This document shows positions 52,190-63,533 of a DNA stretch of 64,000 nucleotides, one piece after another. The DNA lies in contig JACCLO010000012.1 of the NCBI GenBank assembly GCA_029448655.1, forward strand, positions 434,001-498,000. Reading direction: 5' to 3'. The notes under the pieces are model-generated. The model did not search any database. It had not been told where the DNA came from and was given only the letters and a program-made list of their open reading frames with translations. Each line of letters begins with the position of its first letter. The stretch's first letter is position 1. The translations under genes were made by a program, and so were the position numbers. This stretch comes from Wolfiporia cocos. Its lineage: Eukaryota > Basidiomycota > Agaricomycetes > Polyporales > Phaeolaceae.

Positions 52190-52537
52190 CTATTGTTGAG
52201 GCTCTTCAGCTCAACCTTGTTGTATAAACAAGAAGTCTTATACTCGTTCTCAAATGTAGGAAACTATGCTCAGTATATTCTGAGCCCTGAACAACTAAGT
52301 CCTCAAAGTGCACATAGACTTCTTGGACTTAGGCAAGTCCTACTCTTGACTCACCAAACTGATATATTCTTTAACGCGTACTGAATATCGAATGATCTCC
52401 TAGAGTCTCTGACTTAGGACCTGAAGGCTTAATACGATTCAGATATTATTTGCCTTGTGCTTGTCTAGTAGACTAGCACAGAAAGAACGATTTATATTCA
52501 CAACTCAAATATAACGAACGGGTATACGACCTGTAAC
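52190..52537 (+). repeat. Dispersed repeat ending CTGTAAC
   Basis: Copies at 20365-20564 (+), 63115-63400 (+) and 60772-61068 (-) share CTCTTCAGCT, CTTGTTG, AAGTCTTATACTCGTTCTCAA, AAGTCCTCAAAGTGC and the CTGTAAC end. The far boundary was not fixed. Confidence 0.6.
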
Positions 52538-53000
52538 AACTGGGCCCTTGGACTTATGACTAGGGCTGGTGCCCTTACAGGCACCAGTCACATGACTTAC
52601 TGCTAGGCACCATCACTGGTGCCTAGTTATATCTCCATGTAGACTAGGGTATCCCCTTAGCTACCAAAGGTCTTAGTTAAGCCATTAGGGCTGCGCACAG
52701 ACCATAAGTACTTTAGGGTAGACGTAGCTAGTAAATAGCACCATCTGCCCATGTACATAAAAGCCAGGTTCTGTGGGCTTATGCCCCAGAACCAATATTG
52801 TCATCTAGGGGGTGTGTCTCCTCATTCCTAAAAGACTACCTTTGTGTGCACCAGTCCTGCCTCATCTCCTCATCCATGACTACTAGACTGAGGGCTAGCC
52901 TCTGGCCATCAACATGGCTAAGCACTTGGGTAGTAGCCTGGCAACCCCCACCTAGGCTATGAAAATTCCTGCAAGCAGTCAAGATGGTTTGTGATACTAT
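52538..53000 (+). repeat. LTR-like remnant, boundaries not found
   Basis: Has the LTR promoter plan (TGCGCACAGACC, CTTTAGGGTA, CATGTACATAAAAG, GTTCTGTGGG...CCCCAGAAC), but no matching 5-bp duplication was found. It may be a degraded solo LTR. Confidence 0.45.
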
Positions 53001-54340
53001 GCCCCCAATCCACCCCACTCCCCACCAAACCAGAACACATGAAACCCCTACCTTCAAACCCCTTTGCATGTTCATTCCCCATATGATAAAGTAACCACAT
53101 TAACCTGACATCCTCCCTGACTCAACATTTATGTAACCTTTTTCTCCCAACTTGGGCTCTCGTTAGCTGCCGCACTTTGTACTTTGTTTACTGCCTGTGG
53201 GATATAAATCTCAGTCATTGTCATTGATATTCACATGATACTTGGCACTTATGTATACAAACCCACTGGGTAATTAACTTTAAGTGGTCAGCACCACCAC
53301 AATCCACATGCTCGTGATGAGTGCAAGAGTTTTCATCGCTTGTGATGTCTACTATGTCTCCTCAGATCTTAACCTGTCAGCTTGGTGACTGGCCACACAT
53401 TGTACACGTGTGCATGCTTATGCCCACATAGCAAACTATTCTCTAGTGAATGCCACTTGGAGTACCTCCATTCAGATGAATGCTCTTTGACTGCCGCTGG
53501 GATGGTAATTATCATACATGTGGTGCATGGTCCCTCAATGGAAGACAGTCAATCTCCTTAAGATAGGTGACATCAGGAACAGGCACCTTTATGTAAGCAT
53601 CACATGGCACTTACTAAGCTGCCAAATCTGGCCACAGTTTCTGGAAAATTTTGAGATAGCATATTTTGAGTAGCTCAAAATCACAGTACATATCACATGG
53701 TCTGTTTCTGTTGTTTTCCTCCTGAGTAGTGTGGTCATTACCAGTGAAATTGGAGCAAGTATAAATCTCCAGCACTCCATAAGCTTAGAGGCGCTGGATT
53801 GAGCACTGGTATTAGCACGTGATGCACCAATAAGGCAACCGTAAAGCGCTTAAGTATTATGCAAGCTGCCAAATCCCATCTTTGAGAATAATAATATTGC
53901 CCTGGATTGCTTGGCATGGCAAGAAATGCATTTTGGACCAACTTCACTTTTCAATGAAATAGCTCAACATTGAGTGCATATCTGGAGATTCTGCTTCCTG
54001 GGGCTTGAGCTATGCAAGCAGAGATATCAATCCTAGCAGTTAGTTTGCTTCCGACATTTCTGTGGCTGGCAGAATAAACTCTTCAAATGTCGGCGCTTGT
54101 GGCTTACATAAAGGTGCCAGTTCCTGGTGTCACCTATCTTAGTGTGGTCTGCTCACACGTTGTCCATGTATTAGGTTTGCACTGCCATTAGGCACCGCTC
54201 TGGCCCTTATTCATTGTACGATCGCATGTCAGGTCTTTCAAGGCATGCACACTCGCTGCATAAGCATAATCAAAGTGGGTCGAAAATTTAACTTGTTCGC
54301 TGCACATACATTGCAGTGAGCTGCCGCAAGGTGAGCTGTG
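53001..54340. other. No gene; contains an inverted repeat
   Basis: About 45 bp at 53560-53605 (TAAGATAGGTGACATCAGGA core) is repeated inverted at about 54095-54142, separated by roughly 490 bp. This could be a foldback or MITE remnant, but no target duplication was found. Confidence 0.45.
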
Positions 54341-55561
54341 ATGAGATTTGGCATGCAGCATTGGGCAGATGAACAGCTGTCCTTCTCAGATGAAATATTG
54401 CCGAGGCTCCCAGGTTGAATTGAGTCAGCTGCTCCCCCAGAAGTCCAGCCCTGAAGCACCTACTGATGCACGATATTATCATGATCCTCTTGCAAGATAT
54501 CATCAATTGTTCTTTTCCCTCTCTCATCCTCCTCCATGCAGCGCTATCTGTCTCCGTTGTCCCTCCCATCGCCCTTTGCTCCCAGTGACTGTAGAAGGAA
54601 CATCTGCACAGAGCTCAGATGCTACTGACACGAACGCAGATACTACTGACACGAACACAGATGCTGCTGACGCAAACGCAGATGAGAAATCAGAGTTGAC
54701 AAAAACCGGAATCCCGACAGCGATAATGGCTGCGCTGCCCACTGAGCCAAGCACTAAAGTGAAGTGCGTCGACAATTACTATAGCAGCTGGTTTAGAACA
54801 TGGAAATACCGGAATACGGGTGCACGGGTAGTGCCCGAGATGCAGCGCTCTGCGGGGGACACGACGATGGATCCATGGGCGGCGTACTGCTTCATCGTCA
54901 TGCGCACAATTCCGCATGATCCCAACGATGACCCCACGTTCAAAGTCACCGTCAAGAGTCCGTACCTATGTGAGGCGTGCAAGGATGTGATGCAGGTCGT
55001 CGATGGGCTCTCCTGGAATGCAGAGCCGTTGGAAGTGCGTCCTTCCGCATGAATGCAACCGTGAAAGATGTATTCCAGCTTACAATACAATCACTCGACT
55101 GTAGATTTCGCCTCAGCTCTTTGTCGCGTTCCAGCCGCACTTTACCATTTATCGCGCTGAGCTACATGCAAAGCCCATGCCCACACCCTCTGAGCGCACG
55201 CGCCTTGACGCTGTCTCCGCGCTCTTACGCTACCTCGAGACGGATTACCACAGCACACTCACACGAATTCACAACCTCACCGCGCACGGTGAGATTATGT
55301 TCGACCTTTTCTACGCGCTGCTGGTCCCATGCACGATACTAATCACCTTATGCCCCTCAACAGGCATGCCGCTCGCACTACGTTTGCGCTCTGCATTGCT
55401 TGTTCACACACTGACATCTGCATTTTATGATGTCTTTTGTGAGAGCATTGATGCCATAGACTTTGAGAGTAATGTGGGTACACAAGACTCTGTTGACGCA
55501 ACGCTAAGGTGCACGGGTGGTGGCCGCACGATTGGGCGTGTGGAAAGCCGTGTACTTTTGA

Positions 55562-56278
55562 GTAGAGTTTCAGTCAACTATCTTAATCTGCCAACTGCCC
55601 TTCACTTAAGAAATCGCAGTTGCAAGCTAGGTTTGCACGCAGATTAATCTGCTAGCTGCGGCAGATTAATCTACTGTGACAATAAAATGGTACATCCAGG
55701 ATTCGAACCAAGGACCTTAGCACAGATGAGAATAAGAGCATCGCAGCATAATTAGCCAACTGAGCCATAGTGACAACAGTTACCATTGACCAATCAAAAT
55801 ATATATAACGCAAATTTTGCACACAATTTCCACAGATCATCAAGGCAACTAACTGCTACAACAAGCATTAAAATATAATGATAGTGGTAGCTTGTTTTAC
55901 CATGTCTGACCTGGAGCAATTCACAATGGAAAAGTTGAATACACTGGAATCACAGGTCTTTAGAGGCAGATTCATTTGTATTTGTGTTATGGAAGATGTT
56001 AAAACTGCGAAAATGAAGTTTACAAAATACTCTATATATTTCTTAAAAGTGCAAAGATACTAGTTGCACTGTAGCTCAGTTGGCTAATGTATGCTGCAAT
56101 GCTCTTATTCTCGTCTGTGCTAAGGTTGTTGGTTCGAATCCTGCATGTACCATTTTATTCTCACAGTAGATTAATCTGCCGCAGCTAGCAGATTAATCTG
56201 CATGCAAACCTAGCTCACAACTGCAATTTCTTAAGCGAAGGGCAGTTGGCAGATTAAGATAATTGACTGAAGTCCCTC
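55562..56278. mobile_element. Foldback element with tRNA-like sequence in both arms
   Basis: Arms of about 200 bp are inverted copies: TTCAGTCAA...TATCTTAATCTGCC outermost, GCAGATTAATCTGC inside, and a tRNA-like unit in each (55689-55769 antisense, 56062-56153 sense) with A-box-like TAGCTCAGTTGGCTAAT and B-box GGTTCGAATCC. An 8-bp duplication ACTTTTGA flanks it (55554-55561 and 56279-56286). The tRNA-like parts lack a pairing acceptor stem, so they are not functional tRNA genes. Outermost tips match poorly. It interrupts the AAA ATPase gene. Confidence 0.75.
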
Positions 56279-56759
56279 ACTTTTGATAACGGGACGGTCA
56301 AGATCGTGAGCTTGGATGCATACCCGCTTGAGTTCCACCCTGATTCCAAAGAACAGAAGAGGCAGTTGATCGAGCGTGGAAGAAAGTGGGTGTCGATGAT
56401 GGGTGTGCGCCATGTGTATTATCGTGGGAGAGGCATGGTTGCGGTGAGCGGGGGCAGATGCAAGCGTTATGCGAAATTCAACGTGAGTTGCATGGGGCTT
56501 TGTGTGATCTGTTCTGATGTTCGTGAAGATCGACTCGTGGGTGATGGTCGACTGAGGTGATACGCGATTGTGCATGATCGTGATACATTATTGACTAGTC
56601 TTTGTCGCAGTGATGTTCAGACGGATGAACCCGAATTACGACATGCCCAAGATGTTATCTGACGACCCTGATGCTGCGGATACGATTGATACTCGTATGT
56701 GCTACTAGTGCAGATATCATTGAGATCGTGTGCTGATGGATGCAACTGCAGATAGTGTG

Positions 56760-57590
56760 CTACAATATAAATGTGCCACAGACATTAGACACATGTAAGA
56801 ATACCAAGAAGCGATCAAACACACACCAAAACGACACAGAACGCACCACAGGAAGCCAGCTGGTAGGCAGAATGCCCATCTGAGGTAGTTCAGCCACAGC
56901 TTGATCGACCGAGATCGGCCTCGATCATGCTCGTACAGTGAACCTTCGCTGGCTCATACACAATCTGAAATGTCGCAAGGGCCCTGTGGGCACTATCTGG
57001 CTGCTCATCCAGTCAAAACAGGTACCCCCTGATGCTTCCCTAGGCTCTCTAGCCTAGCCAGGTCTGGCCCAACCCCAGCTGCCTTCCTATAGTTTTTCCA
57101 TGTCTTTTCTCTCCAACCTCGGCGCACCACCCTAGATCTACAGGTGATCGGTTTCATAAAGTAATTTGCTTGTGTTTCAGGACAATCTTCACCATTTCAG
57201 GGTTCGCCTCTGGATTGTCTAGCTTGTGGGGTGCACACTCGAAATTTTAGGGCACTTGAAATGTTGTAGAACATTTCGTGGCTCTCCATGTATTTAGGCG
57301 ACGTGTAGATACAAGCAAATCATCGAATTCTACCCAGACGAAGTCAGACGAAGGGCTACGCTCGAGGCATACGCTTAGGACTTAGGAAATCGGTCACAAA
57401 CATTTTCGAGTCAACTTCTATTATTTCCGCTTTATTCGACGCACCGCCGCAGCTCTAGGTCGCTACAGGCTACATTCAATCGGTAGAACTACTCGACCTC
57501 AACCCCTCGAACACCTCGCCTATCCCGGCACATCCAGACCTGCCCGGAGGACCCGAGAGAAAATATTTTCTGACGACAATAGTCACATTC
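56760..57590. other. Probable insertion or expanded intron in the ATPase pseudogene
   Basis: Separates the exon ending DAADTIDT (about 56697) from LQIDEIDITDEELMLTTP (57612). About 830 bp, far longer than neighbouring introns. No TIR, LTR ends or ORF recognised. Confidence 0.4.
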
Positions 57591-58902
57591 CTGCATTGCA
57601 GGTGCCGTCGATGTTACAAATAGACGAAATTGATATCACAGACGAAGAGCTTATGCTCACCACACCAGTCATCTATGGCTTCAGCCTCTCCGATAAATTT
57701 TGGGGTATGTCCCTTGTCATCCCACCATGCTCTCTGCCTGACTTACTCAATCGTTGAAACCAGTTGAACTCAATATCCAAAATATTGAGCTAATCCACTG
57801 GAATCCTCATGTGTTCGCGAACCTTGTCCTGCCAGGTGCATGCAGGGCACTGCTACAATCCCTCGTTGAAGCACACAATGCGGAGCTTGGCTTTGATGAC
57901 TTCGTGCCGGGTAAGGGCGTGGGCCTTGTCATCAATCTTTTCAGCCCGCCGGGCGTCAGCAAGATGCTCTCAGTGGAGGCGATGAGCGAGCACGTGAAGC
58001 GTCCGCTATATTTTGTCGGCGGCGGCAACCTCAGCACACATGCGGAGGGTGTGGATGCATGCCTCAAGGAGGTGTTCGAGGTGGCAACCAGGTGGCGCGC
58101 TATTGTACTCATTGACGAGGTGAGTTGGGGATCAGTTCTCAGCATGGAACAGTGGCTAAGCGGGTGCGGTATTGTCGTATGCAGATGTGTTCCTTGAGCG
58201 GTGATCTATGCATGATCTGAAGCGCAACGCTATGGTGGCGGTCTTGTAAGTGCAAGTTGCGAGCTGAGCATGTGTCACCTGCTGATACATTGGTAGCCTG
58301 TGGCATGTGGAGTATTACCACAGGATCCTCTTCCTGACCACCAACCGGATTAGAGCATTTGACGAGGCATTCTTGTCACGTATCCACGTCGTGCTCTACT
58401 TCATGCACCTCTCCAAGGAGGCGAAAGCTCAGGTGTGGCACGCATTTCTGCTGGAGGCTGGCATGGCAGAGAGTGAATTGGACGATGCCATGGTGAATGT
58501 ACTGGCGGAACGAGAGATCAATGGACGTCAAATAAAAAATGCGACGCATACGGCGCAATCACTTGCGGTGAGCAGGAGTGAGAGGCTTAGGTTATCGCAC
58601 ATTCTGGAGATGCTGGACGCGATGGAGGTGTTTGTGGAGGAGTTCACTGCGGTGTCTTCGTGGTGATTAGGTCACGTTGTGGTGTGTTCTGCACTTTTGT
58701 AACAGTAGACAATTCCATACACATTATCAAGACTCATATTTGACAGTCCGTGTGTCACAGGCCGATTTCATTGCCCCAGACATGGTTTAATTTAACACCT
58801 CACTCACCCTTATCTTATCTTATCTAAGCGCTAGTTCCCTATATAGTAAGCCCTAGTCACATGCCAAACTCTAACCAGACACTTGGTGTAGCCACAATGA
58901 TC

Positions 58903-60560
58903 TGACACAGATATCCTGTGGGACTCACCAATTAAGGCTTGCTGTTGTTGAAGGCTTATGAAGGCAGGGAGGAGATAGCAGGCAGTGGAGTTGAGATGTG
59001 CTTGTATGCAAGTTGAGAGAATATAACTGAGGAACATATGTCCTCAGATCCCTGCTTATATACATAAGTGGCAATGACGTGTTAAGTCCTGCCCTAATGT
59101 CAAGTGGTCTGTGCACTGTAAGGTGGCAGACAATGAAGCCCACTATACTAATAGACCATGCTTGCTGGTAATGGCTGAGCCAGTAAGGATAGTGTGAGGA
59201 CCTGTGGGTCCATCTTTGTGTTTGGTGGCTGAGAGCATGAGTCAGTGTAACTGGTAGTATAAGTGTAATGACAATTCCCGGTATTGGTAATTGGCAAGGG
59301 TGTGTGACTTGTTACTGATGCTGTGCTTGGGCTGAAGTATATAATGACAATGACTAGCATGTTTCAACATGTCATCATGTCAAGTGATCATGTATCTGTC
59401 ACAGATTTATCTGGGGCTTACAGCATTTTTCCTATGATTATAACAATTTATCCGGGATTTATACGTCTAACTACAAGTTATCTACGGGTTAACTCCCATT
59501 GCCATACGACAAGCTCTTAACTGGGCTTATAAACCACATGACCAGCTTACATAACGCTACGGTACCTTCCGGTCCAATAGCAACACTACAGCTACGTCAT
59601 AGGTCTCGCCCTTACAAGCAAGACTAGCCACGTCATAAGATCTTAGATCATAATGATAGGCCGAGCGCGGCACGCTCGCATAATAATGTCCACAACACCA
59701 AACATCGCCACAAGGCAATGTTCTATTGGGTCGGCCTTTAGGCCCAACCTCATGGATCGGTACATACCAATCCCCCGGCTCCGGCCATCACGGCGTTGCC
59801 AAACTCCAGGACTTCTGCCTTCACGGTTAGAGTCCTCCACATGCTACGGTACCTTGCGGTCCAATAGCATAATATCCTCGGCGTCTCGCCTTGGACACAA
59901 TTTGAAGACCGTCTAATAGCCAATATACCGCCAGGTATCCGGCTTACGGCCTCCGCTATACCCGGGCTGTGCCCGCGTTAATCAAGATAATAATAAACCT
60001 CCTCTCTTACCATTGGTGCGGCCATTACCGGCCCACACGGCCATTGTAGATAGGATCATAAACACATAGATAAAATAAGCTTCGTCCATTGGCAAAGCCG
60101 CATAACCCGGAAAGGTAGTACTATACAGTAGCACATGACCTCTCCGCATACATGTATTTAAGTAGGAGCCAAGCGCTCCATACTTCAGTTCTATTCTATC
60201 GTCTTCACCCTGAGTGCCCATAGGCGGAGTACCATAGGTACTCCCCGGCGGACTACTATCAGTAGTCCCAAGCATTCTCGGCTCCGCCGCTGTGCTACAT
60301 CCATTAAACACTGCTGCACTGGGTCTTCCTTCCTCCTCTAGTTGCCCTACTACCTAAGGATAGCGACTAGGTGAGTCCCATAGGTAGATCTGTGTCAGTA
60401 TCTATCAGATGATGCATGTACGTAAGCCGTAACTGTTAAGTATGCAGCAGCACATCAGCTTGTACCATTAAGTACTGAATAACCCTTAGATGATTGTATA
60501 AATACCAGATAAATTGGTAAAAATACGGGGAGAATTCCTATATGTCCCAAAACTGTGACA
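58903..60560 (-). mobile_element. Solo LTR (652 bp) interrupted by a 1-kb LTR
   Basis: TGACACAGATATCCTGTGGG...CCAAAACTGTGACA, duplication TGATC at 58898-58902 and 60561-60565. The nested LTR at 59397-60397 and its duplicate account for the extra 1,006 bp. Minus-strand TATATAAG and CTGAGGA...TCCTCAG palindrome at about 59028-59065. Confidence 0.88.
59397..60397 (+). mobile_element. Nested solo LTR (1,001 bp)
   Basis: TGTCACAGATTTATCTGGGG...GTAGATCTGTGTCA, duplication GTATC at 59392-59396 and 60398-60402. Inverse-oriented relative of 49392-50319. Predicted start region has CAGTTCTATTCTATCG. Confidence 0.9.
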
Positions 60561-60565
60561 TGATC

Positions 60566-61516
60566 ACCTATGATCATCTCGATCATATGATTACTGTCTG
60601 ATCATGTGGTTCACCACTATGTTACCATGGACTCTGCTAGTCTCAGTTTCAGCCACTCTACAGTGCATGGTGTCCACTTGGCCTCATCTGTGTGGCACTG
60701 CTCCAAACATCTGGGACTGAGACTAGAACTCTGCCATTACTGACCATGCAACATGACATGTACAAACAGTTGTTACAGATCATATACCTGGTCTTGTTCT
60801 ATATTCAAGTCCACAATTATAATGTCTTCAACACCAAGTCCAAGAGACTAGTGCTTTGTTCAATATCCAGTTCTGCATTCTAGGATATAAGTTTGATAGG
60901 AAAGCTTGGAGTGACTTGCCTAAGTCCAAGAAGTTGAGGGGCACTTCAAGGACTTCATCTTCTGAGCTTGCAAATATACTAAGCTTAGTTTTCCAAGCTT
61001 TGAAAGTGAGTATAAGACTCTTGCTATTGTTATTACAACAAGTTCGAGCTGAAGAGCCTCTACTGTAGTTACATGAGTTTATATACTACTCTGAGTATCT
61101 AAGGTCCTATGCATCCCAGATGTTACTGCTACCAAGTACAATCTAGTCCAAAACATAAAGTATGCAATGATGAACCTGTAATGATAGTGTTACAATTATT
61201 TTATTTCTGATGCATGTAGGACTCACCATTGATTAAGTATGATACAGGGATTTGTTGTGTAACCAACCTCCCTGGAGACTTGTGATTCTACTGGGTGCAA
61301 CCCCAGCTGTACTAGCATATAGGGATTGTATCAGGCTTACAGGTCCAATCCTGGCCCTGTTTTATATTCATTGTATGATTGACAGATGGCGTTCAACTGC
61401 CAAATATTTATCATTCCTATCCATCGTTACAGATACATCACTATCATACATTTCAGTCTATATCATGTATAGTAGCGGTGACATCTGGTATGAATAGGAC
61501 CATAGACACTTAATGT
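60566..61516. repeat. Dispersed repeats between LTRs, no gene
   Basis: 60772-61068 is an inverted copy of the CTGTAAC-ending repeat, and 61245-61505 is a direct relative of 51880-52165. No coding sequence recognised. Confidence 0.5.
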
Positions 61517-61521
61517 AGTAT

Positions 61522-62615
61522 TGTCACAGAAATACTCAGCTGTGATGACCAACAAGTGGCCCTCTAGGCCCAAGTCCCATTGCAGGTAATGAGGGTGCCT
61601 CAGACTAGTAAGACAGTACTGAGGAGTAGGGGTTGCCAGTGTAGCAGGTGTTGTGCACACAAGATGATAGCAGAGTAAGTCTGGGGAACATGCCACCAAG
61701 ATGACAATGTTAAAGCTGAGGTTGTAAGACCTCAGTGCATGGGTTATTGTCACAGATTATTCACCACGCAAAAACCCATTTGGCGCCCATGCCACTCCCT
61801 AGCATCCAAGCCACAAACCTTAAGGTTAATCACCTTAGGGTTAGCCACAAGTTATATGACTGTGGGATAACAATCACATGACCACCTGCCCAATATGGAT
61901 ATATGCTTACATATGCTTACATAAGCAATGGGCCAGAACTATGGCATCACCATGACATCACACCTTCATCATAAGGTCTAGGCATTACTGTCTAGATCAT
62001 TACATCACTATGACATCACATATGATGCAACTACCCTATATACTTACCAGCCCCTTTCCCACTGTGAGACCCTGTGTGAACAGTATTACTCATAGTAGGT
62101 ACCATAAGGCCCACATGACTATCAGGGGTCCTATTCCTCATGTATATATAGGTAGCATCGTCTGAGGTTTACACTTCAGACTGATTGTCCTCATCATTTG
62201 GGACTTGTCCCCTTAAAGGCTTCTCCCTTCACTGTTTCTCCTCTGCATGCTAGTCTAGGAGCCCCTACTGGATAGCAACCTCAGGCCATAGTATGGTATG
62301 CTGAAGTGGTATGTGATAGTTATATACATGATGGTGCAGCAGCTAAGATATGTTTATCCTAATGCTACATGGTCTGTGTGCCAGTAATGGCATTACCTAA
62401 TAGAAATGGTCATGTGCATATGTCATATGTCTAATGTCAGATACCGGGCTGGGGTAGACTAACGCTAGTGATATCTAATCTAATCTAGGAGTCATGTGAC
62501 ATGTAGCCTGTGCAGTCAGTGATGGAGTGGAATAATGTGCCCAGGGGAGGCACCGGGCCCTGTGTTTGAACCCTGGTAGAAGAGGGGGAAAGGGGCTGTC
62601 CAGAAATCCATGACA
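61522..62615 (-). mobile_element. Solo LTR C, interrupted
   Basis: TGTCACAGAAATAC...AAATCCATGACA. The minus-strand promoter is split by the LTR at 61748: palindrome GCTGAGGT...ACCTCAG lies left and TTATATACATG right. Left flank AGTAT (61517-61521); the right flank TTTA runs straight into the next LTR. Confidence 0.75.
61748..62318 (+). mobile_element. Nested solo LTR B
   Basis: TGTCACAGATTATTC...GTATGTGATA, duplication GTTAT at 61743-61747 and 62319-62323. CATGTATATATAGG followed by GTCTGAGGTTTACACTTCAGAC. Confidence 0.82.
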
Positions 62616-62619
62616 TTTA

Positions 62620-63094
62620 TGTCACAGATTTACTCATCACACAAGCAAGAGGGGGGAAGGGCTGCTGCTCTAGAGGTCAAAGGTATGAGCTGCCAGGCTG
62701 AGCTGTGACTAGCCGACCTAAGACATTAAGGACACTCAGGGCTAAACCATTCCCATAGACAAGTGAGTGTAGATAAAACTGTAGGGACATGCCTCACCAA
62801 CTGAATAACAAGCTTGAGGCTGTAAGCCCTCAAGCATAATGATATATACATGGCATGTACTAATGGCATGTACTAATGGAAGCAGGGCCACCCTAAAGGG
62901 GCCTGTGCATAGCACACAGTCATTCCATAGTATGCTTACATAAGTGACCTACTGCTACATGATACTTAACCAACTGTGCTACATGATGCACTCACTACGC
63001 TAAGATGCTGGGTCATGTGACTAGCAGACATGGTTTCCTGGGTTTGACCCCAGGGGGTGGCATGCATCTTTGTCAGGCTCCAAAAACTGTGACA
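62620..63094 (-). mobile_element. Solo LTR D
   Basis: TGTCACAGATTTACTC...CAAAAACTGTGACA. Right flank AGTAT (63095-63099) equals the left flank of LTR C. Minus-strand ATATATACATG and CTTGAGGCTGTAAGCCCTCAAG palindrome halves. Confidence 0.75.
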
Positions 63095-63114
63095 AGTATT
63101 TAAACTCCTGTTTA

Positions 63115-63400
63115 TGGTTGAAGCTCTTCAGCTTGACCTTGTTGTGATAACAAGAGTCTTATACTCATTCTCAAATCAAGGAAACTTCACTCAGCATATT
63201 TGCAAGCTCTGAAGACTAAGTCCTCAAAGTGCCCTTTGACTTCTTGGACCTAGGCAAGTTATCCCTTGATTTGCACACTGGACTTACCATATCCTAGAAC
63301 AGTGAACTGGATATTGGACAAAGCCCTAGTCCTCAGACTTAGTGCAAGAAGATTTATATTCATGGAATCAAATATATTGAATGGGTATACAACCTGTAAC
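63115..63400 (+). repeat. Dispersed repeat ending CTGTAAC
   Basis: Closest by eye to 52190-52537: both have TCTTCAGCT, CTTGTTG, CTAAGTCCTCAAAGTGC, GACTTCTTGGAC and GATTTATATTCA in order. Confidence 0.6.
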
Positions 63401-63533
63401 AGATCTATTGGAATGATAGGAAATATGATGGTTGAACACCATCTGTCAATCAGTAGATAAATATGAAATCATGACAGAGTTGGATCTGTCAAGCCCAAAA
63501 TGAGCCCTAGTATGCTAGTACAATTGGGGTTAT

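Larger units (their letters stand above)
54348..58666 (+). pseudogene. DUF7025/AAA-family ATPase, disrupted
   Basis: N-terminal part 54348-55036: a degenerate (A/T)DTNAD-type repeat then conserved CVDNYYSSWFRTWKYRNTGA and SPYLCEACKDVMQVVDGLSW. DUF7025 region 55090-55560 (TRIHNLTAHGEIMFDLFYAL) resumes after a foldback insertion at 56295 (VSLDAYPLEFHPD). AAA module 57600-58666: GFSLSDKFW, Walker A written FSPPGVSKM, Walker B IVLIDE, then FLTTNRIRAFDEAFLSRIHV. Breaks: Walker A has Ser for the first Gly and SKM for GKT, which should abolish ATP binding; the exon after Walker B reads ER-stop-SMHDLKRNAMVAV (TGA near 58201) and its splice acceptor looks altered; insertions at 55562-56278 and about 56760-57590. 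Such ATPases are abundant in agaricomycetes; role unknown. Confidence 0.82.

Noticed and set aside
55689..56153. Two tRNA genes in the foldback element
   Set aside because: A and B boxes are present but the acceptor strands do not pair and the anticodon arm is not convincing; called tRNA-derived repeat instead.
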